From the NCBI GenBank assembly GCA_039819115.1, contig JBCBST010000120.1:1-9699 (forward strand): a stretch of 9,699 nt of DNA, given 5' to 3'. The notes beneath the pieces were generated by a model. It searched no databases. It was not told the origin of the DNA and saw nothing but the letters and a program-made list of their open reading frames with translations. The DNA is from JBCBST01 sp039819115 (GTDB lineage: Bacteria > Bacteroidota > Rhodothermia > Balneolales > Balneolaceae). Below are positions 1 through 7,484 of this stretch, piece by piece. Numbering within the stretch: the stretch's first letter is position 1; each line of letters starts with the position of its first letter. The position numbers and the translations under genes were made by a program.

Positions 1-74
1 TGCGGTTGTTTAGCTACTTTCGCATTCTCACTACTCTTTCTTAAAGCTACATCAATCCTTTATTGGGGTCATTT

Positions 75-3000
75 ATGAAAACTCTCTCTTCCTTAACATG
101 CGTTTTAAGCATGTTGTTAAGTATTTGCCTGTTCCCTGACTCTGCTCAGGCCCAGGAAATCTTCGGTCATGGTGCCGATGTCGAAAATCCTGTTTACCCG
201 GAATCGGCGCTTAAAGACCTGAACTATCGGAATATCGGGCCTTTCCGTGGAGGACGTTCGGTGGCGGTTGCCGGCCATAACGATCAACCCTACACCTACT
301 ATACCGGCTTTACCGGGGGTGGGGTGTATAAAACCGTAAATGGAGGAAACTCATGGATCAATGTTTCTGACGGTTTCTTCAAAACCGGTTCGGTTGGAGC
401 AATTGCCGTTGCCCATTCCGATCCCAACGTGATTTATGTGGGTATGGGCGAAACGGATATTCGTGGTAATATGAGTGCAGGAGATGGCATGTATAAATCT
501 ACCGATGCAGGTAAAACCTGGACCCATATCGGACTTGGACAAACCCAGTTTATTGGAGATATCGAAATACATCCTGAAGATGATGATGTAGTTTGGGTTG
601 CAGCGATGGGGCAGTTATTCGGTGGTGATGGTAATGCCGAGCGTGGAGTGTATAAATCGGTGGATGGTGGTAAAACATGGGATCAGGTTCTCTTTGTAGA
701 CAACAAAACCGGCGCAGTTGATATCTCCGTAGACCCCAATAACCCGCGTATTTTATTCGCTGGAATGTGGAGTGCTTATCGAAACGAATACGAAATGAGC
801 AGTGGCGGTGAAGGGTCGGGATTCTACATGAGTAAAGACGGAGGCGACACCTGGGAAAATATCTCCAGTCGCCCGGGATTACCTAAAGGCACGTTAGGTA
901 AAATCGGAGTAGCCGTTTCCCCGGCTAATTCCAACCGCGTGTATGTGATTATAGAAAATGAAAATGGCGGCTTATTCCGAAGCGAAAACGGAGGCGACAC
1001 GTGGCGCAGAGTGAGTTCTGATCGTAACCTTCGACAACGGGCCTGGTACTATACCAAAGTGGTTGCTGACCCTAAAAACGAAGATGGGATATACGTTCTG
1101 AATGTAGGTTTCCACAAATCTACCGATGGTGGCTCCAAATTCAGCCGTATTGGCACACCACACGGTGATCATCACGATTTATGGATTGCCCCAGACGATC
1201 CTCAGCGTATGATTATCGGCGATGATGGTGGCGGACAGGTAACCTATAACGGTGGGGTGGGTTGGTCGTCGTACTACACCTCTGCAACTGCTCAGATTTA
1301 TCAGGTTGAGATGGATAATCAGTTTCCTTACATGATTTACGGAGCCCAGCAGGATAACAGCACCTTCGCAATCCGAAGCCGGACCGGAGGTTTTGGAATA
1401 TCTGAACGGGATTGGTGGCCGGTTGCTGGTGGAGAAAGCGGCTATATCGCACCTGATCCGGATAACCCGGATGTAACCTTTGGAGGAAGCTACGGTGGGT
1501 ACTTAAACAAGTACGACGCCAAACGCGGAATCAGCGATCGTATTGATGTATGGCCCGACAACCCAATGGGATCCGGTGCCAAAGATTTGAAGTATCGTTT
1601 CCAATGGACCTTTCCAATCAAGATTTCCCCTCATAATTCCGATGTGCTGTATGCCACCTCGCAATTTGTACATCGATCACTGGACCAGGGAATGAGCTGG
1701 GAAGACATCAGCCCGGATCTGACAAGAGATGAGGAAGCCAAACAGGACGAATCGGGTGGCCCGATAACAAAGGATGATACCTCTGTAGAATACTATAACA
1801 CGATATTTACCTTCGAAGAATCTCCCATTCAGCCTGGTGTATTATGGGCCGGTTCAGATGACGGGTTGATTCATATCAGCAGGGATAACGGTGAAAACTG
1901 GGAAAATGTAACTCCTAAGGGTCTGCCGGAGAGTATGATCAGCATCCTGGATCCATCCCATCACGATGCAGGAACGGCTTACTTCGCAGCTACGCGGTAT
2001 AAGTTCGGTGATTTCCGCCCTATGGTGTATAAAACATCTAACTATGGAAAGAACTGGACAAAGATTACAGATGGTATCCCCGACACAGACTTTACCCGTG
2101 TGGTACGAGAGGATCCAAATAAGAAGGGTTTGCTGTACGCTGGTACCGAAACCGGTATGTATGTGTCGTTCAACGATGGGAAAAACTGGCAACCGCTTCA
2201 GTTAAATTTACCGGCTGTTCCTATCACCGATCTGAAGCTGCACAAGCGTGATAAAGACCTGATTGTAGCTACGCAGGGTCGTTCTTTCTGGGTATTGGAC
2301 GATCTTACCGTGCTGCACCAATTGAGCGAAGATATTGCTGCTGCCGATCATTATTTATTCGATCCGGAAGACCCTTACTTATTTGGCCGGGGCGGCGGAT
2401 TCAGTCGCCCGGGATCTACAACTGGTACCAACCCCTCAGCAGGTGCCGTGGTTTTTTACCATCTGGCAGAAGAAATGGACAAGGAAATAAAGCTTGAATT
2501 TCTGGACAGCCAGGGAATAGCGGTCAGAACCTTTTCAAGTAAAAAAGACCAGCGAGGTCGGCCTGTCAGAACATCTAAAACCTTTTATGAAGATGAAGAC
2601 CGAACCCGGCCGCAAGTCGTTTCCGCTAAGGCAGGGTTAAATAAATTTGTATGGAACCTGCAATACGAGGGAGTCACTAATCTTGACGGTCGTCAAATCC
2701 TGTGGGCAGGGGGCACCGGTGGACCTACAGCTATTCCCGGAACCTACACGGTACGCATGCATATTGGTGAAGAAGTGGTTGGTGAACAGGAATTTGAAGT
2801 TGTGAAAGATCCCCGACTCACTGATGTATCTCAGGAGGATTTAATTGCACAGTTCGATCTGGTCCAAACCATAAACGCAAAACTGGATACCACTCATAAA
2901 TCCATTAACCGTATTCGTGAAGTCCGAAAAGAAATGAACGGTATGATGAGTGAGCTGGATGACGATGAGCTAAAGAAGAAAGGACGTGAACTGCTGAAAA

Positions 3001-3275
3001 TGATTTCGGATATCGAGAAGGCATTGGTCCAAACGAAAGCGGAATCCGGACAGGATGTTCTCAATTTCCCAATCCGGTTGAACAATAAGCTTGCTGCCCT
3101 TAAAAGCACAGTAGCTACAGGATATGGCCGACCTACCAAACAGCAATATGCTGTTTTCGAGGACTTAAAAGCCAAGGTTGATGCGGAGCTTACCAAACTC
3201 AATGCCATCTGGAATGGAGAATATGAGCAGGTAATCGAAGAAATCGAAAATCCTGTAGTGCCCATCGGCAATTAA
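75..3275 (+). CDS. Secreted VPS10/sortilin-like Asp-box (BNR) beta-propeller protein
   Basis: A large exported protein of 1066 residues. Residues 1-26 form a signal peptide (MKT start, Leu-rich core, SAQA then Gln-Glu), so it probably acts in the periplasm, on the surface or outside the cell. No lipobox is visible. At least eleven Asp-box repeats of the S/T-x-D/N-x-G-x-x-W type occur near residues 86, 141, 194, 252, 302, 348, 389, 534, 601, 653 and 697. These mark beta-propeller blades, as in sortilin/VPS10, sialidase and GH74 proteins. A beta-rich segment follows at about 740-910 (PGTYTVRM at 889-896), then a charged helical stretch at about 915-985. Similar Bacteroidota proteins are often labelled glycosyl hydrolase or VPS10-domain protein, but no catalytic residues can be assigned here, so substrate and activity are unknown. 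The ATG at 75 is preferred over an in-frame TTG at 63 because it begins the signal peptide and has GGGG at 65-68. No type IX sorting domain is evident at the C-terminus. Confidence 0.88.
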   Translation: MKTLSSLTCVLSMLLSICLFPDSAQAQEIFGHGADVENPVYPESALKDLNYRNIGPFRGGRSVAVAGHNDQPYTYYTGFTGGGVYKTVNGGNSWINVSDGFFKTGSVGAIAVAHSDPNVIYVGMGETDIRGNMSAGDGMYKSTDAGKTWTHIGLGQTQFIGDIEIHPEDDDVVWVAAMGQLFGGDGNAERGVYKSVDGGKTWDQVLFVDNKTGAVDISVDPNNPRILFAGMWSAYRNEYEMSSGGEGSGFYMSKDGGDTWENISSRPGLPKGTLGKIGVAVSPANSNRVYVIIENENGGLFRSENGGDTWRRVSSDRNLRQRAWYYTKVVADPKNEDGIYVLNVGFHKSTDGGSKFSRIGTPHGDHHDLWIAPDDPQRMIIGDDGGGQVTYNGGVGWSSYYTSATAQIYQVEMDNQFPYMIYGAQQDNSTFAIRSRTGGFGISERDWWPVAGGESGYIAPDPDNPDVTFGGSYGGYLNKYDAKRGISDRIDVWPDNPMGSGAKDLKYRFQWTFPIKISPHNSDVLYATSQFVHRSLDQGMSWEDISPDLTRDEEAKQDESGGPITKDDTSVEYYNTIFTFEESPIQPGVLWAGSDDGLIHISRDNGENWENVTPKGLPESMISILDPSHHDAGTAYFAATRYKFGDFRPMVYKTSNYGKNWTKITDGIPDTDFTRVVREDPNKKGLLYAGTETGMYVSFNDGKNWQPLQLNLPAVPITDLKLHKRDKDLIVATQGRSFWVLDDLTVLHQLSEDIAAADHYLFDPEDPYLFGRGGGFSRPGSTTGTNPSAGAVVFYHLAEEMDKEIKLEFLDSQGIAVRTFSSKKDQRGRPVRTSKTFYEDEDRTRPQVVSAKAGLNKFVWNLQYEGVTNLDGRQILWAGGTGGPTAIPGTYTVRMHIGEEVVGEQEFEVVKDPRLTDVSQEDLIAQFDLVQTINAKLDTTHKSINRIREVRKEMNGMMSELDDDELKKKGRELLKMISDIEKALVQTKAESGQDVLNFPIRLNNKLAALKSTVATGYGRPTKQQYAVFEDLKAKVDAELTKLNAIWNGEYEQVIEEIENPVVPIGN

Positions 3276-3298
3276 TTCAACCCTGTATTTCTTTAATA

Positions 3299-3339
3299 AA
3301 AACCTCCTGCTTGCTGTGCTTAGCTTAGCGGGAGGTTTT
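3299..3339. terminator. Bidirectional intrinsic terminator between convergent genes
   Basis: A 12-bp stem pairs 3299-3310 with 3328-3339 (one T-G pair, otherwise Watson-Crick) around a 17-base loop. On the plus strand the stem ends in TTTT and an AT-rich run; on the minus strand it ends in TTTTT. It begins 23 bases after the stop of the propeller gene and lies 59 bases beyond the stop of the Spy-like gene. It is therefore well placed to end both transcripts. Confidence 0.85.
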
Positions 3340-3398
3340 ATCTGATAGCAAGGTCAATCTGATGTAATGGTATGGTTTATGCCCACCAATCAGATGGT

Positions 3399-3914
3399 TT
3401 AGTTTCCACCGTCTCTTCTTCTACGCTCCCGCTCGCCTCCTCTTGATCCCCGGCGCTGAAGCCCAATCCGTTTATGAATATTTGCTGCCATCTCCTCGAA
3501 ACGAGGAAGTTGCTCATCAGTACAAATCGAACGGATTGAACTAAAAAAAAGCAGGGTAGACCGTTCCATTTCTGACGTTGTGGAACCGATTGCAGATAAC
3601 AACTCATCCCTTTTTTGAGGATCAACTTCCGAGCGGGATAACTCGGCAAAAAGAGAACTTCTCAGGCGTTCCACATCATCCTTAAGCTTACGAATTTCGC
3701 CACGGTGCTCATTCGCAATTTGTGTTAACTGCTGTTTTTGTTGTTCATCAAACCCTAACTCGCGCGACATATAGTTTATTGGAGAACCCCCACGTGAACC
3801 CTTTTCCCTGGGCAACAAATCAGGAGCCACCATAATGGCAATTAACACCAGGTTCAAAACCAAAAGCACGGCACTTAATACAACAAAAAATCGCTGTTTC
3901 TCAAATATGTTCAT
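3399..3914 (-). CDS. Membrane-anchored Spy/CpxP/ZraP-like periplasmic stress protein
   Basis: 171 residues. A short basic N-terminus (MNIFEKQR) precedes a hydrophobic segment at 9-31 with no clear cleavage site, so the protein is probably tethered with its bulk in the periplasm. The rest is helical and charged. It carries two degenerate copies of the LTxxQ-type signature of the Spy/CpxP family: around 53-63 (LGFDEQQKQQL) and 131-142 (CTDEQLPRFEEM). A predicted coiled-coil stretch covers about 58-95. The C-terminus (153-168) is an Arg/Gly-rich tail. Members of this family act as periplasmic chaperones or as zinc/heavy-metal-responsive modulators of envelope stress, and Bacteroidota homologues often follow an ECF sigma gene as here. 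It starts 3 bases after the stop of the preceding membrane-protein gene, so the two are very likely co-translated. Metal binding is not shown: there is one Cys (131) and few His. Confidence 0.72.
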   Translation of the reverse strand: MNIFEKQRFFVVLSAVLLVLNLVLIAIMVAPDLLPREKGSRGGSPINYMSRELGFDEQQKQQLTQIANEHRGEIRKLKDDVERLRSSLFAELSRSEVDPQKRDELLSAIGSTTSEMERSTLLFFSSIRSICTDEQLPRFEEMAANIHKRIGLQRRGSRGGERERRRRDGGN

Positions 3915-3917
3915 GGC

Positions 3918-4232
3918 TTAGTCCTCAAACAGGGATGCATATTCAGGCACGAATGCTTCGTACACGCCATATATGGTTGATGAAGAATCACCCGAACCTG
4001 TAGCGCTGAAGCTTACATATACGGCAACATTCAATGCTATCATGAGCACTACAGCAGCATACCGTAACATACTCTGAAGGTGAAATACAGGAGCTTCAGG
4101 CTGAAGCTGTTCGTATTCCAACCTTTCCAGAACCCGATTTCTAAACTGGGGGGTAGGCGTTGTTGAAATGGGCTTTTCCAGTTCAGTCATTGCCCGTTCA
4201 ACCCGTTGTTCTATCTTTGAGTGTGTGTTCAT
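3918..4232 (-). CDS. Small single-pass membrane protein, probable anti-sigma factor
   Basis: 104 residues. A charged N-terminal region (1-55) includes IEQRVERAMTELEK (7-20) and PQFRNRVLERLE (28-39). One transmembrane helix follows at about 56-76, then a short acidic C-terminus ending LFED. Basic residues lie on the N-terminal side, so the N-terminus should be cytoplasmic and about 28 residues periplasmic. The gene lies 39 bases after the ECF sigma stop and 3 bases before the Spy-like gene, the usual place for an anti-sigma factor. It has no Cys and so lacks the HxxxCxxC zinc motif of classical anti-sigma domains. Assignment therefore rests on position, topology and general resemblance to short Bacteroidota membrane proteins in the same slot, not on a recognised domain. 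No strong Shine-Dalgarno precedes the ATG, so translation may depend on ribosomes finishing the sigma gene. Confidence 0.6.
   Translation of the reverse strand: MNTHSKIEQRVERAMTELEKPISTTPTPQFRNRVLERLEYEQLQPEAPVFHLQSMLRYAAVVLMIALNVAVYVSFSATGSGDSSSTIYGVYEAFVPEYASLFED
3922..3926 (-). promoter_or_regulatory. Shine-Dalgarno site of the Spy-like gene inside the upstream gene's end
   Basis: On the minus strand the sequence GAGGA lies 7 bases before the ATG at 3912-3914. It sits within the last codons of the preceding gene, whose stop is at 3918-3920. It is the clearest ribosome binding site in the window and supports both the chosen start and translational coupling of the pair. Confidence 0.65.
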
Positions 4233-4271
4233 GATTGTTTAGTTAGGCGTTATTACAACCAACTTCTTGCG

Positions 4272-4868
4272 CTATTCCGTTAATCGTTCAAACTCTTTTT
4301 TAAGGAGTTTTCTCAAGTTTTGTTTGGCCCGATGTACCAAAGACTCCACCGATGACTGGCTTTTATCTAAAATAGCTGTCACCTCTTTATACGAAAGCTC
4401 TTCCACCTGGGTGAGGGTAAATGCAATACGCTGAGTTTCAGGTAACCGGGAAATGGCCTGCTCTATGGCTATTTGCATACGCTTTTGTTCCAGTTGTTCA
4501 TCAGCAGACCTTCCATGATCTGCTACCTGCAACAACGCAAGTTCTGCGGCTTCTCCCCGACTTCGGTTTTTGAAAAAAGCAGCCCGTTTCTTCCTGTTTT
4601 TAGAACGCAGAAAATCCAGTGACTTAGACACCGCTATACGGTATATCCAGGTATATAACCCCGACTCTTCCTTGAACTGTGCAAGATTGCGGTATACCTC
4701 AATAAACACTTCCTGGGCAACATCTTCTGCTTCTTCCTGGTTTTTAGTGAACCCGAAACAAACGTTGATCACCCCGGATTGATACCGGGTCACCAGTTCA
4801 TTAAACGCGGCTCGGTCGCCAGCGCGTAACCGTGATATAAAGGTTAATTCAGAAACTTCCACTGCCAT
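4272..4868 (-). CDS. ECF-subfamily RNA polymerase sigma-70 factor (RpoE-like)
   Basis: 198 residues, a normal length for an ECF sigma factor. Region 2 covers about 20-90: the core-binding helix (EEAEDVAQEVFIEVYRNLAQF, from 45) and the -10-recognising part (TWIYRIAVSKSLDFLRSK, 73-90). A basic linker (KNRKKRAAFFKNRSR, 90-104) leads to region 4 at about 135-190: AISRLPETQRIAF, then the helix-turn-helix ELSYKEVTAILDKSQSSVESLVHRAK. It directs RNA polymerase to a dedicated promoter set, most likely envelope-stress genes given the Spy-like gene in the same cluster. The ATG at 4866-4868 is chosen because the first residues (SELTFISRLRAGDRAAFNELV) match the usual ECF start. A GTG two codons downstream is a possible alternative. 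The start codon lies in an inverted repeat (see 4853-4898). No good Shine-Dalgarno is present. Its own target promoter cannot be deduced with confidence. Confidence 0.93.
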   Translation of the reverse strand: MAVEVSELTFISRLRAGDRAAFNELVTRYQSGVINVCFGFTKNQEEAEDVAQEVFIEVYRNLAQFKEESGLYTWIYRIAVSKSLDFLRSKNRKKRAAFFKNRSRGEAAELALLQVADHGRSADEQLEQKRMQIAIEQAISRLPETQRIAFTLTQVEELSYKEVTAILDKSQSSVESLVHRAKQNLRKLLKKEFERLTE

Positions 4869-4897
4869 AATGTATTTATTAGACGGCAGTGGAAGCC
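4854..4897 (-). promoter_or_regulatory. Inverted repeat / mRNA hairpin enclosing the sigma-factor start codon
   Basis: CTTCCACTGCC at 4856-4866 is perfectly complementary to GGCAGTGGAAG at 4885-4895. In the minus-strand mRNA the stem extends with U-A and G-U pairs to 15 bp (4854-4868 with 4883-4897) and leaves a 14-base AU-rich loop. The AUG of the sigma gene (4866-4868) is then fully base-paired. Only a short TTTCT run follows the second arm, so it could be a weak terminator or attenuator after glgP, a translation-inhibiting hairpin, or an operator on DNA. The repeat is seen in the sequence; its role is inferred. Confidence 0.5.
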
Positions 4898-4922
4898 AGT
4901 TCTTTTGGGTGAGAAACAGAAG

Positions 4923-7400
4923 CTATGATTCGGGTAGCTCGATGGATTCTGTTTGCCAGATCTCGTCAGCATACTCCTGGATCGTACGATCGCTTGAAAA
5001 CTTACCCATACGAGCTGTATTCAACACGGCCATACGGTTCCATTCCTCCTGGTCTTTATACGCTGCATCCACCGTTTCCTGCTCTTTCACATAGGCAGCA
5101 TAATCGGCAAGAACCATGAAGTAGTCACCCTCATGCAACAACGCATTGATGATAGGTTGAAAAAGATTGCGGTCTTCCGGGCTGAAGAAACCATCCCGTA
5201 TCTGATCTAACGCAAGCTTCAACTCGGCATTTGCTTCATAATAAGCATTTGGGTCATATCCCTTTTCCCGGAGAGCGGTCACTTCTTCTACCGTTAATCC
5301 GAAAATAAAGATGTTATCGTCACCGATTTCTTCTTTCATCTCAACGTTAGCTCCGTCCAGCGTACCAATGGTTAAGGCTCCGTTCAGAGCAAACTTCATA
5401 TTACCCGTACCAGAGGCCTCCATACCTGCCGTGGAAATCTGTTCGGATAAGTTCGCTGCCGGTATCAGCTTCTCCGCCAGAGAAACGCTGTAGTTACCCA
5501 GGAATATACATTTAAGCTTATCACTGGTATCTGGGTCATTATTGATTTTTTCCCCGATTGAGTTAATCAGCTTAATATGCATTTTTGCCATGGCATAACC
5601 AGGAGCCGCCTTACCCGCAAAGATGACCGTTCTGGGCGAGATATCCAGGTCTGGATTGGCCTTCAGTCGGTTATACAGCGTAATTACATGCAAGGCAGCC
5701 ATGAGCTGACGCTTATATTCATGAATACGCTTAATCTGAATATCGAACATGGACGCGGGGTCCACTTTTAATCCACTGTAATCGTAGATGTATTCCGCCA
5801 GCCTTTTCTTGTTTCTCAGTTTGATATCTGCAAATTTTTTGCGGAAGGTCTTTTGAGTTGCGTACTTCTCAAGGCCTTTTAACTGGCTCAGTTCGGTTAC
5901 CCATTCGTCGCCAATTTTATCGGAAATCAGTTCAGATAATTCTGGATTACACTGCTTTACCCATCGGCGTGGAGTCACACCATTGGTCTTGTTCGTAAAT
6001 TTACCAGGGAACAGCTCATCAAATTCACGGAACATTTCCTCCTTAACCAATCGGGAGTGTAATTCGGCCACGCCATTAATCTTACGGGAACCTACAATAC
6101 CAAGATGGGCCATATGTACCACCGGGTTGTCCGACTCTCCAATAATGCTCAGACGCTTCATTTTTCCGTGGTCTTCACCGTATGTTGCCCGGATTTTATC
6201 CATGAACCGGCGATTTATCTCTTCAATGATGCTAAGATGCCTTGGCAACAGGGTCTTCATCAGAGAAATAGGCCATTTTTCCAATGCTTCCGGTAACAAC
6301 GTGTGGTTGGTGTACGCCATCGTGTTTTCAGTGATTTCCCACGCTTTTTCCCAGGGCATATGCTCTTCATCAATAAGTACGCGCATTAGCTCTGGTATCG
6401 CCAGATTGGGATGCGTGTCGTTACACTGAATGGCTACCTTTTTTGGAAGCTTGGTCCAGTCGCTGGTTTGCTTTCTGAAGCGCCGGAGAATATCCTGCAT
6501 AGAAGCCGAAACCAGGAAGTATTCCTGTTTAAGACGCAGTTCCAATCCCACAAACATTTTGTCATTCGGATATAGCACCCGCGAAATATTCTGTTCCAGC
6601 TGATTCTCACGGACCGCATCAATGTACTGCCCCTGATTAAAGCTCTGTAAATCGATGGTGGAATCCGATTCTGCTTTCCAAAGACGAAGATTGTTAACTA
6701 CTCCATTACCATATCCGGGAATCGGTGTATCATAAGCCACAGCTAACACTTTTTGGGTATGCTCCCAGGTATAGTAATACCCGCTTCCATTTTGTTGTGC
6801 AACCTGATGACCATAAAACTCTACCGGATACTGAATCATAGGACGTACAATATCCCATGGGTTACCATACTTCAGCCATAAATCCGGTTTTTCTACCTGG
6901 AATCCGTTCTGAATCTTTTGATAAAAAATCCCATAATCATATCGAAGACCGTATCCCACAGCCGGGATTCCAAGCGTGGCCATCGAATCTAAAAAGCATG
7001 CTGCTAAACGGCCTAAGCCACCGTTACCAAGACCGGCATCCCATTCGGCATCTCTGATTTTCTCATAATCCATGCCCAATTCTTCTAAAGCATCGGCAAC
7101 GACATCACGAATTTCGAGATTTACCAGCATGTTGTCGAGCAATCTTCCAATCAGATACTCCATGGAAAGATAGTACACACGCTTGGCGTCGGCGTCGTAG
7201 TAGGCTTGTTGCGTTTTTAACCAGCCATCATGCAATCGATCAAGAACTGTGAGTGCTACACTTCGGTAGTTATCCCAATTCGTTTTAGAAAACTCGTCTT
7301 TGGCCAACGTATGACGCAGGTGGAGCAGAATATCTTCTCGGAGAGCATCTTTATCCATTCCCGACCGGATGTCGGAACCTATCATTTGTTTGTTTCCCAT
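4923..7400 (-). CDS. glgP: Glycogen/starch/maltodextrin phosphorylase (GT35)
   Basis: 825 residues, the usual size of bacterial GlgP/MalP. The enzyme uses pyridoxal phosphate and inorganic phosphate to remove glucose units from alpha-1,4-glucans in the cytoplasm, releasing glucose-1-phosphate. Seen in order: RVYYLSMEYLIGRLL at 74-88, the glycine-rich LGNGGLGRLAACF at 124-136, CNDTHP at 326-331, FTNKTNGVTPRRW at 468-480, and QIKRIHEYKRQ at 555-565. The cofactor-lysine signature EASGTGNMKFALN at 661-673 has Lys669 as the expected Schiff-base residue. No key motif is missing, and no frameshift is seen. The start used is ATG at 7398-7400. Internal ATGs at residues 6 and 15 are alternatives, since no strong Shine-Dalgarno marks the first. 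It lies 84 bases after ispE and 54 bases before the sigma gene on the same strand, so co-transcription in either direction is possible. No other glycogen genes are in the window. Confidence 0.97.
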   Translation of the reverse strand: MGNKQMIGSDIRSGMDKDALREDILLHLRHTLAKDEFSKTNWDNYRSVALTVLDRLHDGWLKTQQAYYDADAKRVYYLSMEYLIGRLLDNMLVNLEIRDVVADALEELGMDYEKIRDAEWDAGLGNGGLGRLAACFLDSMATLGIPAVGYGLRYDYGIFYQKIQNGFQVEKPDLWLKYGNPWDIVRPMIQYPVEFYGHQVAQQNGSGYYYTWEHTQKVLAVAYDTPIPGYGNGVVNNLRLWKAESDSTIDLQSFNQGQYIDAVRENQLEQNISRVLYPNDKMFVGLELRLKQEYFLVSASMQDILRRFRKQTSDWTKLPKKVAIQCNDTHPNLAIPELMRVLIDEEHMPWEKAWEITENTMAYTNHTLLPEALEKWPISLMKTLLPRHLSIIEEINRRFMDKIRATYGEDHGKMKRLSIIGESDNPVVHMAHLGIVGSRKINGVAELHSRLVKEEMFREFDELFPGKFTNKTNGVTPRRWVKQCNPELSELISDKIGDEWVTELSQLKGLEKYATQKTFRKKFADIKLRNKKRLAEYIYDYSGLKVDPASMFDIQIKRIHEYKRQLMAALHVITLYNRLKANPDLDISPRTVIFAGKAAPGYAMAKMHIKLINSIGEKINNDPDTSDKLKCIFLGNYSVSLAEKLIPAANLSEQISTAGMEASGTGNMKFALNGALTIGTLDGANVEMKEEIGDDNIFIFGLTVEEVTALREKGYDPNAYYEANAELKLALDQIRDGFFSPEDRNLFQPIINALLHEGDYFMVLADYAAYVKEQETVDAAYKDQEEWNRMAVLNTARMGKFSSDRTIQEYADEIWQTESIELPES

Positions 7401-7415
7401 CTTGATGTGTGCGTT

Positions 7416-7446
7416 AAGTGAGTGAGTGTTTGAGTGTTTGAGTGTG
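7416..7446 (-). repeat. Short tandem repeat in the glgP leader
   Basis: Between the ispE stop and the glgP start, the plus strand carries GAGT motifs followed by the octamer GAGTGTTT at 7424-7431 and 7432-7439 and a partial third copy (GAGTGT) at 7440-7445. In mRNA sense this gives repeated AAACACTC starting about 16 bases upstream of the glgP ATG. Function, if any, is unknown. Confidence 0.6.
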
Positions 7447-7484
7447 AAAATAATGATTCCCTTATTTAAGAAGTGTTAAGGTTA

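Noticed and set aside
1..74. Possible Bacteroidota -7 box (TACTTTCG at 15-22) upstream of the propeller gene
   Set aside because: It has one mismatch to TAnnTTTG, and the matching -33 element would be outside the window. Too weak to call.
63..74. TTG start at 63 for the propeller gene
   Set aside because: It adds four residues ahead of a normal signal peptide and would place the GGGG motif inside the coding region.
1854..2192. 112-residue minus-strand reading frame inside the propeller gene
   Set aside because: Antisense shadow of a strongly supported coding frame, with Cys/Ile-rich composition typical of shadow translation.
3357..3395. ATCTGAT / ATCAGAT inverted repeat (7 bp, 25-base loop) downstream of the Spy-like gene
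   Set aside because: The stem is short and AT-rich, has no T-run after it in either direction, and right arm lies at the gene's 3' edge. The stronger hairpin at 3299-3339 is a better terminator.
3377..3649. 90-residue minus-strand reading frame overlapping the end of the Spy-like gene
   Set aside because: It overlaps a well-supported gene in another frame, shows no recognisable domain, and has no start signal.
4884..4901. GAAC and CGTCTAA elements upstream of the sigma gene resembling an ECF (sigma-E/sigma-X type) autoregulatory promoter
   Set aside because: The spacing between the two elements is about 12-13 bases, several fewer than known ECF promoters (about 15-17), and the bases between them are already explained by the hairpin arm.
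7447..7484. Possible promoter or terminator for glgP/ispE (TATTTTCA-like box; CCTTA/TAAGG hairpin)
   Set aside because: No -33 TTG at proper spacing, and the hairpin has only 5 bp without a clear T-run.
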